A DNA stretch of 64,000 nt. Origin: Nothophaeocryptopus gaeumannii (taxonomy: Eukaryota > Ascomycota > Dothideomycetes > Mycosphaerellales > Mycosphaerellaceae). Position 1 is the stretch's first letter; each line of letters opens with the position of its first letter. Under the pieces are notes generated by a model, which was not told the DNA's origin, ran no database searches, and saw only the letters and a program-made list of their open reading frames with translations. The position numbers and the translations under genes are program-made. Positions 1 through 11,622 of this stretch are shown here, piece after piece. Location of the stretch: positions 868,001 through 932,000 of the forward strand of contig JASISA010000010.1 in assembly GCA_031771865.1 (NCBI GenBank). Direction: 5' to 3'.

Positions 1-1
1 G

Positions 2-247
2 AAGACGGTGGGTATCAAAGAGATCAGCGAGCTGACCTGGATCATGCCGGAAGATGTGGTGGTCGCATTGAAAGAGATGGATGTGCTCGAGAAGAGGAAG
101 ACAGCAAGTGGAAGCATTGTGCTGAACAAGAGCAAAGTGCGCGCGTGGGCCGCAAAGAACAAAGTCAGCATGACACCGCTGGTGGACGTTAATGCATTTG
201 TGGAAGAAGAGAGTGCGCTTAGTGATCTCATGGAGGAGGAGGAGTAA
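2..247 (+). CDS. MYST-family histone acetyltransferase, C-terminal end (partial)
   Basis: Only the last 81 codons are in the window; the 5' part lies to the left. The frame reads through base 2 and ends with TAA at 245-247. The segment SELTWIMPEDVVVALKEMDV resembles the winged-helix-like end of the MYST catalytic domain (usual pattern: I-S-x-x-T-G-x-x-x-x-D-V-x-x-x-L). A short acidic tail ending in four glutamates follows. MYST enzymes (Sas2, Sas3, Esa1) acetylate histone lysines in the nucleus from acetyl-CoA. The catalytic centre is not visible, so which paralogue this is cannot be said. It converges on the GNAT gene at 332, with about 84 nt between the stop codons. Confidence 0.6.
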   Translation, partial: KTVGIKEISELTWIMPEDVVVALKEMDVLEKRKTASGSIVLNKSKVRAWAAKNKVSMTPLVDVNAFVEEESALSDLMEEEE

Positions 248-331
248 CTCGATGCCTGGTACAATTCATCCCGCTCATAATTCGGTATCTTGGACCATTT
301 GATATCCAGGCGCCCTACCGTTTCACCAGCC

Positions 332-1181
332 TTATGCGCAGGACACCAGCAACAACCACTCGTGCTTCTGAGGCAGACCTCCAAACGGCCAGTAGTGTAC
401 CTCCTCCCGCACCTCTTCCAATGCCTCCAGCGGCTCCGCGAAGTCCACAAAAAACCCGGTGCTTGCGGAACACACATCACCCTCTGTATCCGCTGGATTG
501 AACAGGGAACCGTGGACCTTGGCAAGCCGCACGTACTCCACTGGTGAGCTGAACATGATGCTGGAAGCGTGATCCTTGATCAGGTCGAGGTCCACTTGCT
601 CTAGCCCTTGGTCGCATGCCCGTAAAGTGGCTCGGAGTGCCGCTGGATGTGTGCTCAGGATGCCGAAGTAGAGATCTTCTGGGTACTCCTCGCGCAGTTT
701 ACTGATCATCTGCGTCGCAAGTCCTTGCCTTCGGAAGTCTTTGTGAACCTGCGAAAGACACAATTAGCAAGGTCAGGATATAACGCACTCACGCTGCGTC
801 GAGCTTAGGGCACCAGAGTCGATACGGTACCCATTGCTTTTCTCAACGCGCGAGGAGGGAAGGACTTACCACCAGCTGTGTAATCCAGCATACTTTCTCT
901 GCGTCCCATGACCAACGGCACGCAAATACATGAGCGATGACAGTCGCATCGAGCAGGATTCTCACGCAGGTGTGCTCGCCTTCCTGCGGGAGAATTTGTT
1001 GGTGAAGCGTCGTTGCGCCCATGCGGATGCGTTGCTTTGGCGTCTCCTGTGGCTCCCAAGCGTTTTTCGGACGAACACCGTAGTGGTCTGAGAACAGAGT
1101 CGCGGCGCTCTGAACGACTTCAGGGGTAATCTGAGTGCCCTTGAGGACTTCCATGGTGTATGTGGGGGTTTGTGATGCCAT
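332..1181 (-). CDS. GNAT-family N-acetyltransferase
   Basis: Two exons: 1181-870 and 748-332, about 242 aa. The intron (869-749) has a GTAAGT donor and a CAG acceptor and joins TQLV to VHKDFRRQGLA in frame. The join completes GNAT motif A, where the R-x-x-G-x-A loop binds the acetyl-CoA pyrophosphate; a beta-strand (WITQLVV) precedes it, as expected. The chosen start is the ATG at 1181 (MASQTPTYTMEV); a longer reading from 1253 and a shorter one from 1154 are possible. The substrate cannot be told from sequence: GNATs acetylate small amines, protein N-termini or antibiotics. Confidence is high for the superfamily and low for any specific role. Confidence 0.75.
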
Positions 1182-1371
1182 CGTAGTGGATGTCTGGATG
1201 AGTTTGTTGTCAGACAAGCGTAAATGGAGGAGGGAAGGGAAGCGAAGATGCAAAGCTGGTCAATTTGATTGGCAATCGCCTTGGCTGCAGAAGCTACGTC
1301 TCTACCAAGTCCCAAGCAAAGCTTCTAAGCACCTTTGCTCCTGCGCTGAGGTGTTGCATGTTCATCGACAC

Positions 1372-2685
1372 TTAAATCAGGCGCGCCTCACGCTTGCCCG
1401 ACTCTTCGTCGAGACATTGCTCATCAGCACCATGGCCTCCTCGAGCGGCGAAGGGAGCCTGACTTGCTTGGCATGCTACGTCGCGCCTGGCAGCAGCTGC
1501 AAAGGCTCCGGAACGCGCTTCAGCATGCGCATCCTTTCCCTCGTGGCCGTGGACCAGCCACTTGCTTGAGTGCTCCATACATGTAGTCTTCGCCATTCGA
1601 GTCCAATGACGAACAGCGTAGAACTTCAGACGGTCTTTGATGCTCTTGCAGATCAAGGTCGATTCCTCTCGCGTCCAACTACGACCGGCAGCTACCAAGC
1701 GACTCGCTCCGAATGTCTCGAGCTTCGAATCGTCCGTGGTCAGATCCGACAGCGCCTGGTGCGCATCGATAGACTGCCACATGCAGTCCAATGTTGCTCG
1801 CAGTAGAAGCTGATTTGCGTGCAGCGTATCCCACGCGGCCTGGTCCCGAAGAAGGTTCTGCATTCTGCCTGTCAGTCGCGCGAAAGCCATCGTCAGCAGT
1901 TTCGCCGAGCCGTCTTTCTTCGAGAACAGGCTATCAGCGATGCGCACAAGATCAACTGGATTTGTTGACTCGTAGATGCAGACCTGGACGGCGTTGTCCG
2001 CTTCTCTCTGTAACTTGAGCATCTGGTACTGTACACCCTAATCAGTGCTAACTAAGTAGAACTCAGTGATATTAGCTTACCTTTGCCGCTGCCTCACGCA
2101 CTTGCATCGCAAGCTCGTAAGCCTCGAAAGTCGCTCCGTTCGCGCGCTCCCCGGTGCTCTGACGCCACGAAGGCATATCCTCAGTCGGCTGCTGGTATGC
2201 GGCTCGGAGCAACACGCGGACAATCGCATCACTCTCGTCGAGGTTGATGACGGCTTTCTGTTCTTTGACACCAGGCTGAGACCATTAGTAGGGAATCGAA
2301 CATCACTCAAGTGCGGCGCATCATACCTTGATCCTCTTTTTCAGCTCCGGAACACCGCGCTTGATGATGCATTTGTGCGCCGCGAAATGCAAGCCATTCG
2401 ACGAGGAAACGACCAGATCGGTGTCCTCCTCTTCGTGGAAAAGCCTGCGATGTCACGTCAGAAGGTCCCACTCAAGGTGGTCCAAGATACTCACCCTCCG
2501 AGGAATAGCTCTGCCTCGCTCGTCTTCTCCTCCTTCTGATCCGTCGTGGTGCGGTTCTTCTTCTCGGTCTTCTCGGTCTTCTCGGAAGCAGAGCTCCTCT
2601 GCTGCGCGGGCGGCATTGTGGATGACTTCGCAAGACGCTTGTTGGCTTGCAGAATTCTCCAGCCCTCGTGATCGGACTCTGTCAT
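1372..2685 (-). CDS. BTB/POZ domain protein (4 exons)
   Basis: Exons by splice signals: 2685-2495, 2444-2327, 2275-2081, 2028-1372. All junctions keep frame and give 386 aa. Residues 1-60 are a charged, Lys/Glu/Thr-rich leader. Residues about 64-170 form a BTB/POZ fold: the EEEDTDLVVSSSNGLHFAAH segment matches the usual S-D-hydrophobic pattern followed by F-x-x-H-K, and a later stretch VINLDESDAIVRVLLRAAYQ matches the BTB helix region. The C-terminal 220 residues are helical, with a hydrophobic SLFSKKDGSAKLLTMAFARL stretch, and end in an Ala-rich basic tail. Fungal proteins with only this domain are common and mostly uncharacterised; BTB domains mediate dimerisation or Cullin-3 binding. None of the four exons is obvious alone; the intron model is what reveals the domain. 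Confidence 0.72.
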
Positions 2686-3213
2686 TCTTCAGAGAGCGGA
2701 CGGAAGATTGAGTTTTGGTGCGCCTGTCTCGATTGCGCCGCTCGCAGGCAGATCTAGAAGAGACACGTGTCCCAAGGCGTTTGCGGTCTGCAATGTGCGC
2801 GGACCTCAGATGAGCTAGAAGGTTCGGCGCCGTGTCGCCGTTTGCATGTGACGCAGACGAGTGTCGCGGAAGCTTCTGTCACCTTCACTTGCAGGAGAGG
2901 AGGAAGAATTGCGAGGAAAACCATGAACATCTAAAGGCCGGCTTCTTTGAGGGTAGAATCACAGATGCAGGCGCGCACGGGCATCATCGGCGCAAGTCTG
3001 AAGCAAACATGCACCCGGAGAGTCCTCCTACTTCTCATTGTAGCTTCGGGAGCTATGAGTGCAGAGATCACGAGCGAGTTCGAGAATGCGGTGGACGTGG
3101 ATATAGGTCGGTCGTTGAACAGAGGAGTGCCTGGTACAAATCTAGACGATTAGCTCATTCAAGGTGATGTTTCATTTTGTATGTTACAGGGACTGCTAAC
3201 TAGCATCGATTAT
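2686..3213 (-). other. Intergenic; no supported gene
   Basis: Short open frames exist here on the plus strand, but none shows a recognisable domain. The stretch contains the presumed promoter of the minus-strand BTB gene (adjacent to 2685) and the 3' flank of the disrupted gene that ends at 3214. Confidence 0.4.
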
Positions 3214-3702
3214 TCAATCACTCGCTTCCATCCGCATCCTCGTCGCTGGCCTGCATTTGCTGTTGCTCCGTCCCACCCTGCTGCAAACCTTCCTCCGTAT
3301 CGTTATGATCCCATCGCCATCATCGCCAGATGCCCTTTCAACTGCACCGCCGACCCCCTCCGCCTCGCGACTATCCAAGCCGTCGTCGTCGAACCGCTCC
3401 ACCAAGTGTCGTACTTTCCTTAAGAAGATGTGCCGCACATACTTCTTGCGGAACACTGGCTCATTTCGCACTTGATCCTTTTGCAGCTCGATCTTATCGC
3501 CACGCTCCAACCGCCAGCCATACAGATCTCTGTCATCGTTTGTCAGTCAATGTGGACGTCCTAGAGTCGACACGACGGTACTTACTCGTCCGTGATGGAC
3601 TCGGCGGCTAGCAGCCCATCTCTCATAGTCGAGATCGAGTTCTTCAAGCGGTCCAACTTCTCTGCAGGAGGTGTTTGGTCCTCCTTATTAGCGTTATTAG
3701 AA
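3214..3702 (-). pseudogene. 3' part of large disrupted gene, downstream of LINE insertion
   Basis: Continuation of the gene whose 5' part lies at 8960-11622. On the minus strand the frame enters from the target-site duplication (3702-3685), runs through NKEDQTPPAEKLDRLKNSI, and meets a GTAAGT donor after 3586. It resumes at 3529 after a CAG acceptor (56-nt intron) and ends at a stop at 3214. The second exon carries a charged segment (DLYGWRLERGDKIELQKDQV) and a basic tail. I do not recognise the family. Collapsing the duplication and removing the LINE gives 2762 nt of first exon from 11622, i.e. 920 codons plus 2 nt, exactly the phase the intron needs. That strongly supports the reconstruction of one gene of about 1025 codons. 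Confidence 0.72.
3685..3702 (+). repeat. Target-site duplication of LINE copy A, left copy
   Basis: The 18-mer ttattagcgttattagaa is present here and again at 8960-8977, flanking the LINE. The first few bases of the right copy merge with the (TTA)n tail, so the true duplication is at least 12 and up to 18 bp. Confidence 0.85.
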
Positions 3703-3885
3703 AGAGATAGGAGGACTCGAAAACGAATTTGGGGAGGCGGCATTACCAAAACCTCAGAACATACGGAACCTATCAAGGCAATACACGCATCCAAAGCACG
3801 GCTACACGCCGCTGTTGGCGGGTGCGCAGTCAGCGCTCGAAAATACTGATTCTCAGCATCAGAAGAAGAGAATTCTCTGCCAAGC

Positions 3886-5170
3886 ATGGCCAGTGCACAA
3901 GGCTGCGCTGCCTCAGGCACAGACAACGGACTAGAGCCATTTCAAGAGGTTACTGAAGAAACTACTACAGGCAGAGATACAGGGAGTATCAATCTAGCTT
4001 CCTACCCAACCTCCCAAGAGAAGGGGTATAGAGAGAAGAACGCAGCAGTAAACAAGAACCAGCAGGGTCCCCTCTCACCTTGGGAGGCCCTGAAAGAGAT
4101 TCAGAATGAGGCAGCTGAACTGATGCATCAGAGTCAACACTCCTCCCTCCAACCAGAGGGCAATCCAGATGATTCTGGATATGATTCACTCAACTGCAGC
4201 GCGGACCACGAAGCGCACCAACCAGGAAGCCACTCTGAATCTATCCAACGGAGTATTACACAGATTCAGAAGAAGATAGAGCAGAGTCCAGGACCAAAGA
4301 CAACCTGGGCTACAGTCGCAGCCCAACAGCCAGCCCAGCTGTCTAGCATCAAAGCACAAAGAGCTGCGTGCTCCCTCAAGATTCACGTAGACAACGAAGC
4401 GACTAGGGCTGAGCTCAGGGATGCTGAAGCCACCCGGATTGTTTCGCGTTTTACTGCAGAAGGAGGGAACTGGGCACATGTAGTCGCAGTCAAGAAGGTC
4501 CCCGATGGACTAGTTCTCACGACTACGGACCCTGCAGCAAGGAACCGAATGGCGGCAGACACCCAAGGCCTAGGCAAGGTCTTGAAGGAGGCAAGAATAG
4601 CCTAGAAAACCTTCCCAGTCCAAGTCCACTTTGTTACAGTTGCAGGAAACGACCTTACTACACAGCGGATCCAGTCAATTGAGGAAGACAACAAGCGGCT
4701 AATACCCGGAATCCAAGTACAGAATGCCTAGTGGAAGGGCTAGAAAGCTATAGCAACGGGAACAAAGAAACAGAGCACTCTAGTAGTCGAACTGAAGACG
4801 GTAGAAGCTGCTAGAGCTGCAGTAGAGAAGGGCATTATCATCTCCGGAGTACTCCACGACACTGAAGAATAGGACTACTAATGGACAATAACACAGTGCT
4901 TCAACTGCCAAAGATATGGCCATATCGGCACAAGGTGCACAAACGGTACGGTATGTGCAAGGTGTGGAGGAAGCCATAACATAAGAGAATATGCGCACGA
5001 GAAGCTTGTAGAGATAGACCGATTAAAGTACAGCAAATGCGGAAACTGCAGTTAGAACTACCTAGCTTAGCACTATATGTGCTCAAAGAGACAAGCAATT
5101 AAGGACAAGATTCAGAGCATGAAGAAGATAGGGGCGAGCTATATGGCTAAGCTAACCTATAGTACTCCTA
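3886..5170 (+). pseudogene. LINE copy A ORF1 (gag-like, zinc-knuckle), broken
   Basis: An intact run of 239 codons starts at ATG 3886 (MASAQGCAASGTDNG) and stops at a TAG at 4603. The same frame continues past it with further TAG codons. Near 4895-5090 the frame holds a CCHC knuckle (CFNCQRYGHIGTRC, C-x2-C-x4-H-x4-C) and a second one (CARCGGSH) whose last cysteine reads tyrosine. Such proteins bind the element RNA. The stops are where Gln or Trp would be expected, consistent with RIP rather than random decay. Confidence 0.7.
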
Positions 5171-5239
5171 GCTCTACTTCTCCTCTACCTTCCCCTCCTC
5201 TATAGCAAGGAGCGAATAGGGAGGGAGAGGACTAAATAG

Positions 5240-8200
5240 CTACCCGGATAAGCCGCGAATATGTCCTAGGTAGGAGGCTAATAGGAATAGTAGTAGAGAA
5301 GCGAATACTATAGAGGTTTAGGAGGCTAGTTAGGGCGGTAAATAGGGCTAAGACTATTGTACCGGAGTAAGGACAAGGGTTAATCCGACGAGCAATACAG
5401 CGGGATTAACTACTAGCTAGTACCTAATAAACACACAACCGATACTAAGTATACTATAGGCAAACGTACGGAAATTATAGGCTACCTACCGGTAGTTACT
5501 CGATAATAGCTAGAAAGACATTCTCGCTATCTAGGAGCTATATACTAACCTAAGCAATAGAAGAATAGTTACATATCCGAAGTACTATACTATTATAGAG
5601 GAAGATAAAGATAGGAGGGTCGTATTCTACGTCTATAAGAAGTACAGCCTATCCGAATAGTCGTACCGGATTATAAGTAATTAGAAGATCCTAATCTTAC
5701 TATAAACGATAATAGGAACTATATACCTCTATAACATCTATAACTAGGATACGAGGCTTATAGTAGAGGAGCTTTTAGAAGGCATTAAGGAACCGGGAGA
5801 ACACGTTCTAGTTAGAGACTTTAATCTTTACTACCGTTAGTAGGGAGGACCGTTAGTACTATAGGAGGATCTTAGAGTAAGAGAGCTACGAGAGGCGTGT
5901 CGAGATACGCTATACCTAGCGATACCCCTAGGCCTTACTACCTAGAGAAAGACACTATAGTCCTAAACTAGGACGACGATAGACCTTACTTGTGTAATAG
6001 AGGAGATATTAAAGAGGATAATAGCATATTAGCTAGGTAAGGAAGACATTAACTCTAATTATATTAGTATAGAGACAACTATTAACATAGGGATATAGGA
6101 GGAGACGAGAACAAGATAGATATAGAAGGATACTAACTAGGAGGAGTTTAGAGAGACGCTCTAAAAGCTCCTACCTATAGCCGAAGGGATAACAAGTTAA
6201 CAATAAAGGAGGATATAGATAGTACTATAAGTAATCTTAGTAATACTCTATAAAAGACAAGGGACCTTATTGTCCGGCGTAAAACATATCGGCCGCTAGA
6301 TCTAAGGAGTATACTAGTAGTACTATATGCGATTTAGGAGGCTCGGTAGGCAAGACGGCATACATAATAGATAGGGAGCGAGGAGTACTAGAAGGAGTAG
6401 AGGGCACGAAACCGGGAGAAAAAGAGAACTATCTAGATAGAGAAAAGGAAATAGTAGAGGACTACGGTTCACAAAACCGCTAGCGAGCTATAGGGAATAT
6501 AGAAGCTAGCTAAGTAGGTAAAGAACAGCGATAGCCCTATTCGACCTCCCTAGATACCTATACTAACACATAATAACGATTAGTTTACGATAGATAGTGC
6601 GAAAACAGAGATCCTATAGATAGCCCTTTTCCTAATACTAGAGCCCGTAGATACATTAGACATCGAGAGTACTATATACCTAGAACCTATTAATATAGTA
6701 TACGAAATTATAGAAGAGGAGGTACGAAAAGTAGTCTAAAGACTACCGAACGACAAGGCTCCTAGCCTTAACGAGATACTAAATAGATGCATTAAGAAGT
6801 GCCTAGCTTAGCTACTCCCTATCCTCTAACGTATCTTCTAATAGTATATTTCAATTAGCTACTACCTAGCCTAGTTTCGGAAAGCTAGGACGATTATACT
6901 ATAGAAGGTAGGTAAAGACTTATCTACTCTAAAGGGATAGAGGCCTATTGCCCTTCTATCGTGCATTAGTAAGATACTAGAAGTAATAGTTGCACGGAAA
7001 ATAGGATAGGCTATATAGGAACATAAGTTACTTCCTTAAAACTAAATAGCGTAAGCGGGTAGATCGACTAGAGACGCACTATAGTATATCCTTTAAAGCG
7101 TTTAGACCGCGTAAAAGAAAGGTAAGGTAGCCTCGGTATTATTACTTAACATAATAGGAGCGTTTAATAAAGTTAATTACGAACGGTTATTCTATAACCT
7201 ACGGTATAGGAGGATTCTATACTAGATTACAGCTTTTATAGCGTTATTCCTAAAGGATAGAGAGATAATAATCGCTATCCCCGGATACGAGTTACTAGTA
7301 GTACGAGTAGTATGCGGAATCCTATAAGGAAGTACTATCTTACCTATCCTATTCCTCTTCTTTATAGCCTCCCTCCTAGAAGGAATAGAATATACTAAAG
7401 TAGTTAGGTTTGCAGATAATATATACCTTATTGCAGTGTTAAATTCGATAAGAGGTATATACGAGGTACTAGAAAAGGACTACAATAGCTATCTATAATA
7501 GGCCTTAAGACATAGAGCTAAGTTCGCCCCTAAGAAATACAAAGTTATGTACTTTATAAGGGGTATAAGGAGCATATCCGAATCCTAGAGAATACCTAAT
7601 ATCCCGTCGCTCTAGAGTAGCCTAGAGGACATAATAAGGGTCCTAGGAGTAATCGTTAATAAGAGACTTAAGTAGCACGTATAGATAGAGAATACCCTTA
7701 TAAAAGCAAAACGGCTAGAAGCTATACTACGACGGATTACTACTACTACGTAGGGCGCTACGGTAGAGATAGCCCGTAAGCTATATATCTCAATAATTAG
7801 GCTAGTAGTAATGCATAGGAGCGAGGTATAGATAGTAGGAAAGGAGACTAGAATCTTAAAAATGCTCTAATAAAAGCTATAGGTAATATAGAATAGATTC
7901 CTATAGATAATCCTTAGGGCCTACCGAGCTACACTAACGCGACTATTATATAAAGAACTCTAGATCGAAGATATTACCGAGTATAGGAAGAGAACTACTA
8001 TAGCTATAATAGCTATATAGAGGTAGAGGCCGGATATTTACTAGGCTATACAAGAGCTAAAGGGGCGGATCCTACTAAAGTGCGGATAACTTAGGGTATA
8101 TAGTAGACGCCTAAGAAAACTATATAGCTCGCTACTAGAGCAGATAGACGAGTAGGCTACTATCCTACGGTCCTAGCTCTCTTATATAGATAGAGTAGAT

Positions 8201-8690
8201 CTAAAGAAGACTCGGAAAGCAATATAGACTATCCTCTAGGGCTAGTATAAGCGGGACGAGTTATAGAAGTAGGATAATACTAGGCGCGAAGGAATCCTCC
8301 TACTCGCGTTTAGGACTCTATAGAATACTAATACCTAGGAGCTTTATCGAGGGCTTAGTAAAGCCTAGGCCGCGATAGTATTCTAGATACAGTTAGAGAC
8401 AATTAGCCTTCCTTACTTCCTCTATAAGGTTAGGGTACCCGATACTAGTCCCTACTACGAATATAGAGATAGAGGGATAGCTCGATACTACCTTACCTAC
8501 TATATAAATATACGGGAGAGTAGAAGGGAACTTATCTTAGCTACTAGATGCTAGGACGCGAGAAGATAGCTTACTGAGTTTCCTAGACAAACCGCAGCGT
8601 AGGCAATAAGGTATCTCCCTATAGGACAATTCGAGTAGACCCTTAAACATCTCCTAGAGTAGGCCGGAGATCTCGAACCTAAGTAAGGAG
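5240..8690 (+). pseudogene. LINE copy A ORF2 (endonuclease/reverse transcriptase), heavily RIPed
   Basis: No open frame survives. Homology to copy C (minus strand, 61331-64000) is clear base by base: the reverse-transcriptase core lies near 6900-7450. Stops are dense (TAG and TAA in place of CAG, CAA and TGG). TpA is strongly enriched and CpA and TpG are nearly absent. Nothing functional can be expected. Confidence 0.8.
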
Positions 8691-8885
8691 GATAATGTTA
8701 ACTCTAGCGTGTTAGCCAGCTGCCTACGGGCAAACATATTAGTTCTATAGTACCTAAGATGCAGTAGGGTATAAGGTATAATAGAGAAGGGAGGAAGTTT
8801 TACGCTATAGGCACTTTCTATAGGGTTTTCTTTTATAACATGTAGATATGCTAGAAGGGGGACGGCCTGTAGCTAGCTCGAATAC

Positions 8886-8887
<2 letters not shown>

Positions 8888-8965
<78 letters not shown>
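8888..8965 (+). repeat. (TTA)n microsatellite, LINE 3' tail
   Basis: About 26 TTA units directly follow the LINE 3' end (cgaatacat). Copy C ends in the same tail, read as (TAA)n at 60951-60984. The tail is therefore part of the element and was made at target-primed insertion. It produces apparent poly-Asn and poly-Ile reading frames that are not genes. Confidence 0.9.
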
Positions 8966-8977
8966 GCGTTATTAGAA
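8960..8977 (+). repeat. Target-site duplication of LINE copy A, right copy
   Basis: Second copy of ttattagcgttattagaa, matching 3685-3702 with no mismatch; the next base differs (t here, a at 3703). Confidence 0.85.
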
Positions 8978-11622
8978 TTCATCTTGTCCGGTATGTCAAT
9001 GCTGTCGAGGGCTTGCAGGGCTTCATTTATCAGTCGATTGGCTACCCAGGTCAACTTCTCCTGGATTTGCCGCCAATCGTCTTCTGTGGTTGCGATGGCC
9101 TCGTTCGCAAGTATTCTTAATGCTTGCATCCACTCTGCGGCCTCAACGGGATCTCCGTCGGAGAGGGCGTGAATCACTGATTCCCGGAGCGCGATGATCT
9201 CCTCTGAGTTCGCTCCGACATTATAGCCAATTTGCAGTTTTGCAAATTCCCAAATCTTGGCAGCAAGATCTGGCCAGTGATGCCATTTCCTCGCACCAAA
9301 CTCACGAGAGATAAATCGGTATTGTCGGACCCGATTGACATAGCGACGAAAGTTGTTAATCAGAACAATCTGCTTCGGAAAATGATAGAACAGCCGGCAT
9401 GCTTCAAGCACAAGATCGCGCAAGCTCTCTGCCTCTCCCAACTGTTCAATGACTTTTTCACGATTACGGCCGCCGCGGTGGTTGAAGCGAGTGCCACTGG
9501 AGACAGGGTCATCTGGAGCTTCCACATATCGAGACTGCGAGTGGCCGGACAGTCCCCGAATTGTCGAAGGCGAAGGTGTCGTCCCCCATGGAGGCGTAGA
9601 ATACCCGTCCTGCCGTGCGCGTTGCTTCTTGTGTCGAGCGTGGTCCGCAGCCTTCCGCGCCATTTTCTCTTCATCGTCCACACGAGCGAAGTTCACCTCC
9701 GGCGGATGATCCTTGGCAGACACGAGGCCGGACATGTCTGAATCTGACTCGTCATCGGCTTGCGAACAGCGGTAGTCTGCCTCGGAATCCTCTGCCTCGG
9801 AATCCACTGCTGATCTTGGTCTCTTTCTGCCCCGACTGCCACCCACTGTCGTCTCATCAGCAGGGTCGTTCCCTTCGTGCTCGCCATCTCCATCCTCCTG
9901 CTCTTCGTTCTCCGAATACCATTCCACAAGCCTACGCCTTTCATCGAGCCTCCTCAACTCGACTCCTGCTGCGACCCATTGGAAAAATTGGCTTCGGTCT
10001 TCGCTGCGACAGAACTGTTGCTCTTCCGAAACGTGCTTTGGCATGCGCAACAGCTTCCCCAAACGAGTCAACGTGTGCACCAGCGTGTTGCATTTAACCT
10101 TTTCACTTGGCTCTTCTGCAAGCCCACCAAACCTACTGGTGCGGATCACATCTGCGATCTTCGATTCAAGCTCGTCCGCGCTAATTATCCGTCCATGCTC
10201 GTCCGTTATAATCGTTTGGCCTTGGTCATCCTCAGAAGTCGTCCATGCGGGCCGGACAGCGCCAGCACGATCAGCGTTGGTCAGTCTATAATATGTCGGG
10301 ACAGATTCTGGCCACTCTTTCGAAGCTTCATCCAGTATCAAGGCCAATCTAGGATCAAGCACTACTCGTTCGTCTGGTTCGTAAGATTCGATGTTCCCAT
10401 ACGGATGCATATCGAGGAACTTTTGCCAGAAATTAATAACGAAGCGGATGGTTGCGTCGTCGAGACCCAGGAAGAAGTCGCGGTGCGTTTCTCCACATTT
10501 GCATCCACGCATTTCCTGTCGCCATGCGATGAGAGTCTCAAGGACCAACTTTTCGAGGATGTCGTAGTTCAGCCTGGCTGCTGATGTGCCAACAGTACCG
10601 TTCACGAAGAAATGACAGCGTCGCGCCTGCTGTCCGATTCTCCTTGTGAGCGATCGGTGGTGCTCGTCGTCTTCTCTCGGGCTTTCGAATTCATCAGCGC
10701 GTACAACTCCCTCTGTGCTGGTCGATCCTTCGGCTGCTTGCTTTTGCTGTTCCTCTTCGTCCATCTCGCGCCCCTCTTCATCCAGCTCGCTGGACTCCTC
10801 ATCCATCTCGATAATCTCTTCACCTTGGCCGCTCGTCCCCTCCTCTTCATCATCCCCCTCGCCCATGTGTTCCGGCACATCCTGGTCCTTGTCAACCTGC
10901 TCAGGATTATTCGACTGATCCTCCTCATGTTCTCTAATTTGCTCTCCCTCAATTTGCTCTCCCTCAATTTGCTCCTCACCTGTACCGCGCTCCTGTACCG
11001 AACTCTGCTGCTCCTCGTCCTTCTCTCGTTGCATCTCTTCGCTCGGTTCCTCCTCCCTCCTCTCCTCCTACCTCTCGTGCTCCTTGCTTTGCTCTGAAAC
11101 GCTTTGACCCTTCTCACTCTCCTGCTCAATTTCGCTTTGACTATCCTCACTCTGCTCAATCTCACTCTCATACCCGTCCTCACTTCCCCGATCCTCTATA
11201 CACTGCTGCTTGCGTCTGCAAAGAGCAGCTTTCCCGAGTTTGCCGGCTTGGCCGCGAAGAAACCAGTATACACGGCCATGTCGGCCATGGTTGGATTCTG
11301 TAAATCCTGAAGGGTTCTCTACCGCCTTGATAATATCGTGTACGGCGTTGCCCTTGTATCGATCAGCTTTCGAGTGTCTGACAAACTTCACGCCATGTTT
11401 CGAGGCGTTAAATTTCTTGTTGGGTCTGTTCGTCTGAGATATCCCTTGTTGACTTGTTAGTCTGACGCCGCGGTACTGCTGGTCTAGGCCCATGTGTCTT
11501 CTAGTAACAATAAAAAGCGGTCGTTCGTCGGCGTCGTCCGAGGCACTGATGTTAGCGAGCGAGTCATCTTAGTCAGCATCAGGTTCTGGCGACCCGCCTT
11601 CACGTCGACGTCGATGGGCCAT
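8960..11622 (-). pseudogene. 5' part of large disrupted gene of unknown function
   Basis: Likely start ATG at 11622 (MAHRRRREGGSPEPDAD). The frame is open to the LINE junction except for two stops, TAA at 11571-11569 and TAG at 11070-11068. Each is one C-to-T change from glutamine (CAA, CAG). The protein has a basic N-terminus, a long Glu/Ser/Gln-rich acidic region (about residues 125-330 of the frame), a folded-looking central part containing CKCGETHRDFFLGLDDATIR, a second acidic/basic linker (SRGRKRPRSAVDSEAEDSEA, a possible nuclear signal), and a helical Trp-rich segment before the insertion. I recognise no family. The frame continues across the LINE into 3702-3214. With two nonsense codons and a 5-kb insertion it is almost surely non-functional. 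Confidence 0.68.

Larger units (their letters stand above)
3703..8959 (+). mobile_element. Tad/I-like non-LTR retrotransposon (LINE), copy A, RIP-damaged
   Basis: About 5.26 kb, full length at the 5' end by comparison with copy B (59243 onward) and ending in a (TTA)n tail. The layout is ORF1 with CCHC knuckles followed by a degraded endonuclease and reverse-transcriptase ORF2. Aligned by eye with the cleaner copy C, the ORF2 region differs almost only by C-to-T and G-to-A changes at CpA/TpG, the RIP signature. ORF1 up to about 4.9 kb is nearly untouched. It is inserted in the sense opposite to the host gene and flanked by an 18-bp duplication. Tad/I assignment is inferred from layout, not phylogeny. 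Confidence 0.85.

Noticed and set aside
2832..3167. Two overlapping plus-strand frames, one with a signal-peptide-like start at 2947
   Set aside because: No splice support, no domain and a short length; the hydrophobic run could be chance.
8848..9120. Reading frames with long poly-Ile or poly-Asn runs across the (TTA)n tract
   Set aside because: They are translations of the LINE 3' tail; the same tail occurs on copy C. The Asn-rich end of the 8851-11034 frame is likewise not host protein.
10612..11097. Leucine-rich membrane-like frame on the plus strand
   Set aside because: Mirror of the Glu/Lys/Gln-rich acidic region of the minus-strand gene; a compositional shadow.
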